DNA of 16,277 bases from Aminivibrio sp. (GTDB lineage: Bacteria > Synergistota > Synergistia > Synergistales > Aminobacteriaceae): contig JAGPEN010000012.1 in the NCBI GenBank assembly GCA_018057035.1, positions 1-16,277 on the forward strand. Direction: 5' to 3'. The position numbers and the translations under genes are program-made. How positions within the stretch are numbered: position 1 is the first letter of the stretch; every line of letters starts with the position of its first letter. The notes beneath the pieces are model-generated. The model was not told where the DNA came from. It made no database searches and saw nothing but the letters and a program-made list of their open reading frames with translations. Positions 1 through 7,148 of this stretch are shown in pieces.

Positions 1-320
1 AAAAGGTCGGCCAGCTTGACGGTCCGGGCAATGTCGTTGGATGCCGCCCGGAGGATGAAAAGCGCATAGGTTTCGCCCGGACGTTTCGTCAGGGCCTCGA
101 CCGCCTCGACCACGCTTTCGGGAAAGCCTTCGGCCCTCAGGTCCCCAAGGGTGAAGGAGGAGTCTTCCAGCACGTCGTGAAGCACGGCGGCCATTTTCGC
201 CTCTTCGGGGACCCGTTCCATGACCCGCAGGGGATGACCGATATACGGCGCCCCTGCCTTGTCCACCTGCCCTTTATGGGCTTTCCGCGCGATTTCAATC
301 GCCCGTTCCAGTGTTGACAT
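1..320 (-). CDS. RelA/SpoT-like HD-domain phosphohydrolase, 5' part (runs off window)
   Basis: The reading frame starts at ATG 318-320 behind a GGGAGG ribosome site and runs uninterrupted to the window edge, giving 106 residues with no stop. It shows the HD signature of the (p)ppGpp-hydrolase superfamily: AHKGQ near residue 15, KAGAPYIGHPLRV with H29, the catalytic HDVLED at 48-53, and the late KLAD motif ending in D105. In this family these residues hold Mn2+ and hydrolyse a phosphate ester, classically (p)ppGpp to GDP/GTP. No synthetase or TGS domain precedes the HD domain, so this resembles a stand-alone small alarmone hydrolase rather than a full Rel. The 3' end is outside the window, so total length is unknown. 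The family assignment is firm; alarmone as the substrate is inference. Confidence 0.85.
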   Translation of the reverse strand, partial: MSTLERAIEIARKAHKGQVDKAGAPYIGHPLRVMERVPEEAKMAAVLHDVLEDSSFTLGDLRAEGFPESVVEAVEALTKRPGETYALFILRAASNDIARTVKLADL

Positions 321-767
321 GTTCGAAACCTCCCTTTTGTTTTGTGGCTGGTTTTGTCCTGCTAAAAACGGAGCAGATTCCCTTTCCCGGAAAAAACGGG
401 GAAAGGAAGGCTGTTTTGCTTCGGAACACTGGGAAAAAGGGGATGGTTTTCAGCATGAAGGGGGAACTTTTTGCTTTCATTTAAAGCATATCACATCATT
501 TCTGAAATGGGAAACGCTCCTTTCCTGACCGTCAGGGACGGTGCTCCAGGGGGGTTCCGCGGGCAAGAGAAGCCATAGAGGGATGTCCCGGGCGGATGCG
601 TTTTGTTTCGGTTCCGTAACACTTTCTGCCGTTTCCCATTGTTTTATTGACCTCAAAGTCCATTGATACTAGAATCAGAGTCGCCGGGTTCCATATACGG
701 CGTTCCGGCCATGGGACGAAACAACAGGAAAGCAGTTCATTATCGGAATCCTCAGGAGGGATAGTGG
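321..767. other. Intergenic region between divergent HD gene and ABC operon
   Basis: This is a 447-base gap between two divergently transcribed genes. The plus-strand side carries the ABC-operon promoter (647-675) and an 86-base leader. Two overlapping short inverted repeats occur at 524-542. On the minus strand, TATGCT around 495 is a possible -10 for the HD gene but has no convincing -35. An 89-codon frame at 259-528 overlaps the HD gene and shows no protein-like composition. I recognise no riboswitch fold or RNA gene here. Confidence 0.5.
647..675 (+). promoter_or_regulatory. Sigma70-type promoter of the ABC importer operon
   Basis: TTGACC at 647-652 (5 of 6 to consensus) and TAGAAT at 670-675 (5 of 6) are separated by exactly 17 bases. 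This predicts a transcript start near 682 and a leader of about 86 bases before the binding-protein ATG at 768. A short GC-rich pairing (CGCCG with CGGCG) lies early in the leader. Confidence 0.75.
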
Positions 768-1841
768 ATGAAACGATGTGCGCTTGTGCTGTTTGTTCTG
801 ACCGCGCTGATCTTCAGCTCCGCGGCGTGTGCCGCTCCGGCGAACCCGGTGCTCCGCGTCATTACGTGGGCGGGGTATGCCCCCCAGGAACTCCTTGACA
901 AGTTTACCGCGGAAACAGGATACAAGGTTGAAATCACCCTGAGCAACAACGAGGAAATGATCAGCAAGCTCCGTGCCACCCGGGGCGGCGGCTTTGACCT
1001 CGCCCAGCCTTCCCAGGACAGGATCTCGTCCGTGGTGGAGCAGTACAGGATTTACCAGCCCATAGATTATTCCCGCCTTAACGAAGAGCAGATTGACCCC
1101 TCCCTTCTCAACGCAGTGAAAAAGAATACGCTCGTGGAGGGGAAGTCCTACGCGGTCCCCCATGTGTATGGCACTGAGGGACTCGTGGTGAACAGGGCCA
1201 AGGCGCCCGACGTGAAGGATTTCAAGGATCTTCTCGACCCGAAGTATGCCGGCAGGGTGTCCTACCGGCTGAAGAGGCCCACCCTCATCGGCATGGGGTT
1301 CTCCCTGGGACACGACCCCTTCGCTCTCTACGGGAAACCGGAAGAGTACCAGAAGTTCCTCGACGAGATGGAGAAGGTCCTTATCGCAGGAAAACCCTCG
1401 GTGAAGACCTATTGGGACAACGGTGATCAGCTGCTACAACTCCTTCGTTCCGGGGAGGTCTGGGCGGCGTCCGCGTGGGAGCAGGCAGGATGGAAGCTCC
1501 ACGGGGAGAATCCCGACATAGACTACCTCGCTCCCGCGAGCGGCGCCCTTGCATGGGTTGACACTTTCGCGATCCCCGCCCGTTCCGAGAACCTTGAAGG
1601 GGCCTACGCCTACATCAATTTCATGCTCCGTCCCGAGAACGCCGCCTTCTTCACCAACAGGGAGACCTACGGCACAGCCTCGAAGGATGCCGTGAACTTC
1701 CTCGATCCCGAGATCAAGGCTAATTTCACCCGGGGACTTCCGCCTGAGGTCCTGGCGAAGATCAACTGGTACCCGACGGTTCCCGCAGGAATAGAAGAGA
1801 TGGAAGGCCGGACGCTGGACAAGGTGAAGGCCGCGCGGTAA
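768..1841 (+). CDS. Polyamine-type ABC transporter, periplasmic substrate-binding protein
   Basis: The product is 357 residues and starts at ATG 768, seven bases after AGGAGGG (754-760). Residues 1-23 form a signal peptide (positive MKR, hydrophobic core, A-x-A-like site near 20-23); C21 might suggest a lipoprotein but the lipobox is poor. The mature part follows the PotD/PotF family: ITWAGY at 32-37, a YGTEGLVVNR segment at 134-143, a GEVWAASAW segment near 229-237, WVDTFAIP at 263-270, and a C-terminal INFMLRPE block. Such proteins capture polyamines or related ligands in the periplasm and deliver them to the membrane channel. In E. coli PotD, as I recall it, an Asp/Glu pair in the segment matching residues 165-175 binds amine groups; here that stretch reads YRLKRPTLIG, with no acid. 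The ligand may therefore not be a canonical polyamine. First gene of a four-gene operon. Confidence 0.85.
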   Translation: MKRCALVLFVLTALIFSSAACAAPANPVLRVITWAGYAPQELLDKFTAETGYKVEITLSNNEEMISKLRATRGGGFDLAQPSQDRISSVVEQYRIYQPIDYSRLNEEQIDPSLLNAVKKNTLVEGKSYAVPHVYGTEGLVVNRAKAPDVKDFKDLLDPKYAGRVSYRLKRPTLIGMGFSLGHDPFALYGKPEEYQKFLDEMEKVLIAGKPSVKTYWDNGDQLLQLLRSGEVWAASAWEQAGWKLHGENPDIDYLAPASGALAWVDTFAIPARSENLEGAYAYINFMLRPENAAFFTNRETYGTASKDAVNFLDPEIKANFTRGLPPEVLAKINWYPTVPAGIEEMEGRTLDKVKAAR

Positions 1842-1867
1842 AAAAAGCGTCAACAACGAATCTCACT

Positions 1868-1898
1868 CCGCCGGCGGCCTTCGGATGGCTGCCGGCGG
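1868..1898 (+). other. Strong intercistronic RNA hairpin between binding-protein and ATPase genes
   Basis: CCGCCGGC (1868-1875) pairs perfectly with GCCGGCGG (1891-1898), and the stem continues inward through a G-T pair and three more pairs to about 12 bp with a seven-base loop. No T-run follows, so it is not a classical terminator. It sits 26 bases after the binding-protein stop and 24 bases before the ATPase start. Such hairpins in ABC operons often protect the upstream message or partly stop transcription, raising binding protein over membrane components; that role here is inference. Confidence 0.6.
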
Positions 1899-1922
1899 CT
1901 CTCTGATTGAGGTGACCTCTCC

Positions 1923-3035
1923 ATGCCCTTTGCCCTTTCGGTTCGCGGTCTCACCAAAAGATTCGGAAATTTCACCGCCGTTGAAAACGTGTCCTTCGAC
2001 GTGGAGGACGGAAAGTTTTTTTCCATCCTCGGGCCCTCGGGATGCGGCAAGACAACGCTCCTTCGAATGATCGCCGGGTTTTACCGGCAGGACGGAGGGA
2101 CTATCCTGTTCAACGGCGAGGACATGAGCAGCGTCCCCCCGAACAGGCGGCCGGTGAACCTCGTCTTCCAGAACCTTGCCCTTTTCCCCATGATGAACGT
2201 GTTTGAAAACGTGGCCTTCGGGCTGAGGCGGAGAGGAGAGAAGGGCAGCGGCGTCGCCCGGAAGGTGAATGACATGCTGGAACGGGTGGGGCTTCCCGAC
2301 TCGGGGAAGAAGCAGATCGGCCAGCTTTCAGGTGGGCAGAAGCAGCGCATCGCCATAGCCCGGTGCCTGGTGCTCGATCCTGCGGTGCTGCTGCTGGATG
2401 AACCCCTCGGCGCCCTTGACGCAAAACTTCGGGAGCACATGAAAGTCGAGCTGAAAACCCTGCAGGCGAACGTGGGGACGACATTCGTCTACATTACCCA
2501 CGACCAGTCCGAGGCCATGGTGATGAGCGACACGGTGGCGGTGATGAACAAGGGGGCCTTTGAGCAGACGGGAAGCCCCCAGGAGCTGTACCACCGGCCG
2601 CGGTCCTCTTTCGTGGCCCAGTTCGTGGGGAACAACAACAGGTTCCTGATCGTCCCGTCCGGAAGCGACGGCGGAATGCCGACCGGACTGTATGCCGGGA
2701 AGTTTCTCTTCGCCCTCGGTGAAGCCGTTCACGGCCGCGAAGAGGGGGTTCCCTGCGAGATGTTCGTCCGGCCCGAGGCCATGGTGATCGAACCCGGCAG
2801 CGACACCCCGGGGTTCAACCGGATGCCCGTTCAGGTTCGGGCGGTCCTGTTCGACGGCGGGAACAGCCGCCTCCTTGTGATTCCCGAAGGGACGGAGGAC
2901 GAGATCGTCGTCATGCTGCCCCAGACTGGGCTGTATGACCACATCAGGGCGGGCGACCGGATTTCTGTAGGCTGGGATCCCGGAGTATCCCTCTGTTTTG
3001 CCGGGAGCGGCGGGAAACCCTACGATGAACGGTAG
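1923..3035 (+). CDS. potA: Polyamine-type ABC transporter, ATP-binding protein (PotA-like)
   Basis: This 370-residue ATPase starts at ATG 1923 after GAGGTG (1909-1914). All nucleotide-binding motifs are present: Walker A GPSGCGKTT at 37-45, the Q-loop at Q83, signature LSGGQ at 135-139, Walker B VLLLDEP at 155-161, a D-loop ALDAK, and the switch histidine in ITHD at 191-194. Residues from about 240 onward form the TOBE-like regulatory domain typical of the PotA/MalK/CysA group. Two copies would power import through the two permeases encoded next. Length is close to E. coli PotA (about 378). Its stop overlaps the start region of the first permease, indicating translational coupling. The symbol is by family; the actual ligand of this system is uncertain. 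Confidence 0.9.
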   Translation: MPFALSVRGLTKRFGNFTAVENVSFDVEDGKFFSILGPSGCGKTTLLRMIAGFYRQDGGTILFNGEDMSSVPPNRRPVNLVFQNLALFPMMNVFENVAFGLRRRGEKGSGVARKVNDMLERVGLPDSGKKQIGQLSGGQKQRIAIARCLVLDPAVLLLDEPLGALDAKLREHMKVELKTLQANVGTTFVYITHDQSEAMVMSDTVAVMNKGAFEQTGSPQELYHRPRSSFVAQFVGNNNRFLIVPSGSDGGMPTGLYAGKFLFALGEAVHGREEGVPCEMFVRPEAMVIEPGSDTPGFNRMPVQVRAVLFDGGNSRLLVIPEGTEDEIVVMLPQTGLYDHIRAGDRISVGWDPGVSLCFAGSGGKPYDER

Positions 3036-3879
3036 AATACGGTTGAACTGGGGCTTACTGTTCTTTTTCCTCCCGGTGGCCCTGTGGCTGCTGCTTCTGA
3101 TCGTGCTGCCCCACGCCGAGCTTCTGCGGCTTTCCTTCACATCCTCCCGGCCGGGAGGCTTTACCCTGGAAAATTACATGGCTTTTTTCAGCGAGCCCAT
3201 CTACTGGCTGACCTTCGTCAGAACGGCTTTTTATTCCGTCATAGTCACATTCCTGGTAATGGTTATAGCCCTTCCGGTGGCTTTCTATATCACCAAGGTG
3301 GCCCGCGTCCGCGCCGGGAGGTTCTTCATGGTGCTCATCCTCGTGCCCTTCTGGGTCAGCGAGCTGATACGGGTGTACGGGTGGATCATCCTGCTTCGGG
3401 AGAGCGGTGTGATCAACCGGCTGTTCACGTCCATCGGCCTGTTCAGCCGGCCCATTGAGCTGCTGTACAACGACGTCACCATGATCATGGGGCTGGTGTA
3501 CACGAGCATGCTGTTCATGGTGGTTCCCATCGTGGGCGTCATGGATGCCCTCGACGATTCCCTCATCGAGGCGGCCTACGATCTCGGTGCATCGAAGACG
3601 GCCATCTGGCGCACCGTTATCATCCCTCACTGCATGCCGGGTATGGTTTCCGGAGGGATCATCGTTTTCATGCTGGTGCTGGGCAGCTATCTGACCCCCA
3701 ACCTTATGGGAGGGAAAAACTCCCTCTGGTTCACCGAGCAGATCTACAACCAGATCATCCTGTACTTCAACTGGAACCAGGGGGCGGCCTTCGGCTTCCT
3801 GCTGCTTCTGCTCTCGTCACTTATCATCTGGATCGCGCTGAAGATAACAGGGCAGAACCTGGGGGAGGTGGTGAAGTGA
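3025..3879 (+). CDS. potB: Polyamine-type ABC transporter permease, PotB-like
   Basis: The protein is 284 residues from ATG 3025, which overlaps the end of the ATPase gene by 11 bases. An in-frame TTG at 2998 would add nine residues but is less likely than the coupled ATG. About six membrane segments are visible, the first near residues 8-30. The EAA loop that docks on the ATPase is clear (EAAYDLGAS followed by a VIIPHCMPG stretch near residues 182-205). PotB-type features also include the periplasmic FTLENY segment after the first helix. It forms a heterodimeric channel with the next gene product. The stop overlaps the following start by a few bases (GTGA), a classic coupled junction. Confidence 0.88.
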   Translation: MNGRIRLNWGLLFFFLPVALWLLLLIVLPHAELLRLSFTSSRPGGFTLENYMAFFSEPIYWLTFVRTAFYSVIVTFLVMVIALPVAFYITKVARVRAGRFFMVLILVPFWVSELIRVYGWIILLRESGVINRLFTSIGLFSRPIELLYNDVTMIMGLVYTSMLFMVVPIVGVMDALDDSLIEAAYDLGASKTAIWRTVIIPHCMPGMVSGGIIVFMLVLGSYLTPNLMGGKNSLWFTEQIYNQIILYFNWNQGAAFGFLLLLLSSLIIWIALKITGQNLGEVVK

Positions 3880-4733
3880 TCCGGTCCCTTCCGTCGTCCC
3901 GGAGGTACCGGTGGAGCTTCAACCTGTTCATCGGGGCGTATTTCGTTCTCCTGTTCGCTCCCCTGGTGGTGACCATGATCCTCGCCTTCAACGATTCCAT
4001 GTACCCGTCCCTTCCATGGGAAGGATTCACCTTCGACTGGTTTTTCGGCAGCGGCCCCGAGAAGTTCGGCATTTTCAACGACCAGGCGAACCTGCGGAGC
4101 CTTGCCTTTTCATTCCGGGTCGCCCTGGCGGTAGCGTGCCTTTCCACCATCCTTGGCACATGCGCTGCCTTTCTCTTCGAGCAGGAGGATTTCCGGTTCA
4201 AGGGGGCGCTGTATTTCCTCATGATCGCCCCGCTGGTCATTCCTGGGGTCATCCTCGGCATTTCCATCCTCATGTTCGCCAACACCGTGGGGATTTTCAT
4301 CGAAGACCTCACGGGAATCTACGTGAAGTCCCTCGTGCCGGGTTTCTGGCTGGTGGTCCTGGGGCAGTCGTCCTTCATTTCGACCATCGTTGCGCTGGTC
4401 GTCTCAGCCCGGCTGAAGAAGTTCGACCGCTCCCTGGAGGAGGCGGCCTACAACCTGGGGGCGAACAGGGCGGAAGTGCTCCGGTACGTCACGCTGCCGT
4501 ACCTCCGGCCGTCCATCTTGGGCGGGGCGGCCGTGGCGTTTCTCATGTCCTTCGAGAACTTCAACACGACCATTTTCACCGTCGGGTCCCAGGCAACCCT
4601 GCCCATCAACATGTACATGCAGGTCCGCGACGGATCAACGCCTGTGATCAACGCCATTTCATTTCTTCTCATAACAGGTACGTCCATTTTTGCAGTGGCC
4701 AACCTGTACCTGGGAAAGAAAAAAGAGGACTAG
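3876..4733 (+). CDS. potC: Polyamine-type ABC transporter permease, PotC-like
   Basis: This is a 285-residue inner-membrane permease starting with GTG at 3876 and overlapping the preceding stop by four bases; a GGGGGAGG ribosome site lies just upstream inside potB. It has an N-terminal helix at about 17-37 and further hydrophobic segments, six in total. The EAA loop (EEAAYNLGANRAEVLRYV near 188-205) is the ATPase contact site. The sequence near SFENFNTT and the C-terminal part is typical of PotC/YdcV proteins. It pairs with the PotB-like subunit. Last gene of the operon; it faces the phosphodiesterase gene with 27 bases between stops. Confidence 0.88.
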   Translation: MIRSLPSSRRYRWSFNLFIGAYFVLLFAPLVVTMILAFNDSMYPSLPWEGFTFDWFFGSGPEKFGIFNDQANLRSLAFSFRVALAVACLSTILGTCAAFLFEQEDFRFKGALYFLMIAPLVIPGVILGISILMFANTVGIFIEDLTGIYVKSLVPGFWLVVLGQSSFISTIVALVVSARLKKFDRSLEEAAYNLGANRAEVLRYVTLPYLRPSILGGAAVAFLMSFENFNTTIFTVGSQATLPINMYMQVRDGSTPVINAISFLLITGTSIFAVANLYLGKKKED

Positions 4734-4756
4734 CTCTTCCCGCCGGTCTTTCCGGC
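4723..4756. terminator. Possible bidirectional terminator between convergent genes
   Basis: GCCGG (4742-4746) and CCGGC (4752-4756) form a five-pair hairpin. Next to it AAGAG (4723-4727) can pair with CTCTT (4734-4738), preceded by an A-rich run at about 4716-4724 that reads as a T-tract on the minus strand. This could end transcription of the minus-strand phosphodiesterase gene. Both stems are short and no T-tract follows on the plus strand, so the call is weak. Confidence 0.35.
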
Positions 4757-4760
4757 TATG

Positions 4761-5477
4761 TCATTCCAGTCCCATGCATCTGTCAGGGTAGTTCGTGATG
4801 ATGATGTCCACGCCGCATTCCAGAAGCTCCCGTGCACGCTCGGTGCTGTTCACCGTCCAGCACGCCATTTTCATTCCGTGCAGGTGGGTCTCCAGTACAA
4901 GGTCGGAGGAGACGTAGTCGTGCAGGGGGTGGATGCTGTAGAGACCGAGATCCAGGTTTTTCAGGTAGTCGAAGGGGCGGAGGAGCAACGCCTCGTAGAG
5001 CATACCGAGGCGGATGCCCGGGGCGATGTCCCTGGCCCGTTTCAGCGAGAGATGGTTGAAGGAAGAGAGTATGGTGTTTTCGAGCCTTCCGTGTTTCCGC
5101 AGAACGGCGATGGTCTTCTCCTCGAGCCCCGGCCCGTCCGATGCCCGGCTTTTCAGCTCCACGTTCAGGAGCATATTTTCGGGGATCAGTTCCAGTACTT
5201 CCGCAAGGGCGGGGATTTTCTCGCCCCTGTATTCGGGGGAAAACCATTTTCCCGCATCAAGGCTCCGGATCTCCCGGAACGTCAGGTCACGGATATCCCC
5301 GGTGCCGCCGGTGGTCCGCTCTACGGACCAGTCGTGATGGACAACGGGTTCGCCGTCCCGGCTCAGCTGGACGTCGAACTCGAAACCGTGGCACCCCTGC
5401 CTGATGCCCAGCCCGAAGGCCGCAATCGTGTTTTCCGGGGCGTACCCGGAAGCTCCCCTGTGTCCCAGAATAAGCAT
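4761..5477 (-). CDS. ugpQ: Glycerophosphodiester phosphodiesterase
   Basis: The 238-residue product starts at ATG 5475-5477, preceded on its strand by a GAAGTGAG ribosome site. It has the GDPD signature: HRGASGYAPENTIAAF at residues 6-21 with the catalytic first histidine, FEFDVQLSRDGEPVVHHD at about 33-50 with the metal-binding acids and second catalytic histidine, and NVELK near residue 105. The fold is a TIM barrel that splits glycerophosphodiesters into glycerol-3-phosphate and an alcohol. No signal peptide is present, so it is probably cytoplasmic, like UgpQ rather than periplasmic GlpQ. Length matches the cytoplasmic type (about 240). It stands alone on the minus strand, with no glycerol-phosphate transporter nearby in the window. 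The family is certain; the symbol is by similarity of type. Confidence 0.9.
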   Translation of the reverse strand: MLILGHRGASGYAPENTIAAFGLGIRQGCHGFEFDVQLSRDGEPVVHHDWSVERTTGGTGDIRDLTFREIRSLDAGKWFSPEYRGEKIPALAEVLELIPENMLLNVELKSRASDGPGLEEKTIAVLRKHGRLENTILSSFNHLSLKRARDIAPGIRLGMLYEALLLRPFDYLKNLDLGLYSIHPLHDYVSSDLVLETHLHGMKMACWTVNSTERARELLECGVDIIITNYPDRCMGLE

Positions 5478-5599
5478 CTATCTCACTTCTTTCAGGTATA
5501 GGTGGTTGCCCCCCTTCTATGTATCACAAGTTGTGGGAAGAGAAAAGAGGAAACGGGAGTCCCCGGGAAGAACATTCAGGAGTATTTTTTTATGAGGAC

Positions 5600-5848
5600 G
5601 TGATCGAATCGTGGAGCATTCTCTCCTTTTGTGGACCGCATTTTTTCGTGGGCATTTTCGCGGGTTTTTTCAACACCATAGGCGGGGGATGATCCTTGCT
5701 GGTTCTCCCTTTCCTCTCTTTCCTGGGGATGGACGTAGCGGTCGCAAACGGAACGAACCGTCTCGGCATTGTTCTCCAGAGTATTGCCGGAGCTGAGGCG
5801 TACAGGAAAAAGGGTGTTCTTTGCTTCCGGACAGTCCTTCCACAATAG
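5600..5848 (+). pseudogene. Decayed N-terminal fragment of a TauE/SafE-family membrane permease
   Basis: Reading from 5600 in one frame gives 82 codons with a TGA at 5690-5692 and a final TAG at 5846-5848. The translation carries the N-terminal signature of TauE/SafE anion exporters: GIFAGFFNTIGGG, then the stop, then SLLVLPFLSFLG and VANGTNRLGIVLQS, then YRKKGV. Family members normally have a glycine-rich GGGGSLL stretch here, so the stop looks like a GGA-to-TGA change. The family is about 240-270 residues with eight or so helices; only the first two survive, and I see no remainder downstream. The 5' end is uncertain: GTG 5600 is the first plausible start, poorly placed after GAGG. It lies directly upstream of the PDZ operon promoter. 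Confidence 0.75.
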
Positions 5849-5869
5849 GAAGGAAAAAATACTGCGGGA

Positions 5870-5898
5870 TTGTGACCGGGATGGAGGAGTGAGATAAT
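5870..5898 (+). promoter_or_regulatory. Promoter of the PDZ-protein operon
   Basis: TTGTGA (5870-5875) and GATAAT (5893-5898) are spaced by 17 bases, and the -10 is extended by a TG at 5890-5891. The predicted start near 5905 leaves a leader of about 35 bases before GTG 5940. No other clear promoter is seen before D-serine ammonia-lyase, so this may drive all three genes. Confidence 0.65.
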
Positions 5899-5939
5899 CG
5901 GACAGAATAGGCGAATAGAAGAAAAAGGAGGGATTCTTC

Positions 5940-7031
5940 GTGAAAAGAAGCCTGTTTCCTCTCGCCCTGCTGTTTTTTCTCGCTCTTTTCCCCATTGCTG
6001 CGTCAGCCCAGTCACCCCTCGTTGGTCATTACTATATTCCGGAGTATTATCCCACCGTGGAGGAAGCGGTCGGACGGCTCAAGAACATCCAGCCCATGCT
6101 CATGGGAGCCCAGGACGGAACGCTCCGGTCCGTGGAGGCGGACAGGTTCGGAATCCGCTTCTTCTGGACGGTCGGGCAGGCGACGGTCATTCCCTTCGAC
6201 AAGCTCTCCCGGATGAGAATTTTCCACAACACGGCCTTTCAGGGGCCCTGCCCGTGGTTCGTCGCGGCGAAGGTGTCGGAGGAAGGAGATCCTCCCCTTG
6301 TGAGAACGGCCACGAAAGAAGCGGCCCAGGAACTCTATTCCATCATCGCCTCGCTTACGGCAGCTGCGGGGAATCCTCTTGACCTGAGGGGAAACCTGGG
6401 AGGTTCCTCCGATACGCCGACGAAAGAAGCCCTCAAGAACGCCGGGCTCAAGAAGCAGGAAGGCGTCGTTGTCAACCTGGTGGAAATCGGGGGGCCGTCG
6501 GAAAAAGTCGGTCTGAAGGTGGGGGATGTCATCCTCTCCGTCAACGGTCATGCCATCGAATCTTACGAGCATTTCGAGAAGAAAATCTGGCCCTCCCTTG
6601 ATCTCTCGGCCGAATGGTTCGACCTTGTGATCATGAGAAAAGGAAAAAAAGAGACGGTGAAAATCAGGACCATGCCGGCGGACCAGCTCCCGGTGCCCCC
6701 GAAGAGTCTCTCTTTCGGGAAGGTGCCTGCTTCCGGAAGCGGCGGGAAAGAACCTCCGAAACTGGGATTCGTTCTTCGGAACCTCACCATGAGCGAGAAA
6801 TCTGCCCTCAAGGGGCGGACCGGCGCGGCCGTTCTCGAAATAAAGGCGGGCGGACTCGCCGAAGCTATGAAGATGCAGCCTGGCGACATCATCCTCTTCT
6901 GCAACGGAAAACCGGTGCCGTCGGCAGAAGGACTTTCGGGGCTCCTGGTGGAGGGGGAGAACAACTTCCTTCTCCTCCGGAACGGAAAGGAACTCACTGT
7001 CGGGGTCAACACCGTCACCACGGCGTACTGA
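5940..7031 (+). CDS. Secreted double-PDZ protein, first copy of a tandem pair
   Basis: This is a 363-residue protein starting with GTG 5940, seven bases after AAGGAGGG (5925-5932). A clean signal peptide ends at SAQS (cleavage near 23/24), so the protein is probably periplasmic. Residues 25-145 form an unrecognised N-terminal domain with HYYIPEYYPTVEEA and RFGIRFFW stretches. A PDZ domain follows at about 173-243 (VEIGGPSEKVGLKVGDVILSVNG region) and a second at about 274-356 (AGGLAEAMKMQPGDIILFCNG region). PDZ domains bind peptide C-termini and often sit on envelope proteases, but no trypsin-like or other catalytic domain is present. It may be a periplasmic scaffold or adaptor; the true role is unknown. 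The next gene is a full-length paralogue. Confidence 0.85.
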   Translation: MKRSLFPLALLFFLALFPIAASAQSPLVGHYYIPEYYPTVEEAVGRLKNIQPMLMGAQDGTLRSVEADRFGIRFFWTVGQATVIPFDKLSRMRIFHNTAFQGPCPWFVAAKVSEEGDPPLVRTATKEAAQELYSIIASLTAAAGNPLDLRGNLGGSSDTPTKEALKNAGLKKQEGVVVNLVEIGGPSEKVGLKVGDVILSVNGHAIESYEHFEKKIWPSLDLSAEWFDLVIMRKGKKETVKIRTMPADQLPVPPKSLSFGKVPASGSGGKEPPKLGFVLRNLTMSEKSALKGRTGAAVLEIKAGGLAEAMKMQPGDIILFCNGKPVPSAEGLSGLLVEGENNFLLLRNGKELTVGVNTVTTAY

Positions 7032-7148
7032 ATTCGGCGGATCCGGAGCCTCCCCCCTGTCCCGGCGTTGGGCAGGAGGATCTGGACAAGGATGACCGGG
7101 ACAGGTATCGCGTCCGATGCCTGTTCCGGAGAAAAGGAGGGTGTTTCC

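Noticed and set aside
259..528. 89-codon plus-strand open frame at the left end
   Set aside because: It overlaps the HD gene antisense, lacks a ribosome site and has no protein-like pattern.
528..767. Riboswitch in the importer leader region
   Set aside because: I looked for guanidine, purine, lysine and glycine-type cores and found only short unrelated pairings.
2998..3024. Upstream TTG start for the PotB-like permease
   Set aside because: ATG 3025 overlaps the ATPase stop in the usual coupled way and gives the family's normal N-terminus; the TTG extension adds nine residues of ATPase-overlap sequence.
2328..3140. 270-codon minus-strand open frame opposite the ATPase gene
   Set aside because: It is antisense to an intact ABC ATPase and shows no recognisable domain.
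3911..4798. 295-codon plus-strand open frame overlapping the PotC-like gene in another frame
   Set aside because: The H/R/G/P-rich translation lacks any family motif, while the overlapping frame is a clear permease with an EAA loop.
4758..5501. 247-codon plus-strand open frame opposite ugpQ
   Set aside because: The minus strand carries the full GDPD signature; this frame is its reverse-complement shadow.
5690..5692. TGA in the TauE/SafE fragment read as selenocysteine or tryptophan
   Set aside because: The family has glycine at this place, no SECIS-like stem was seen, other genes use TGA as stop, and the fragment ends soon after anyway.
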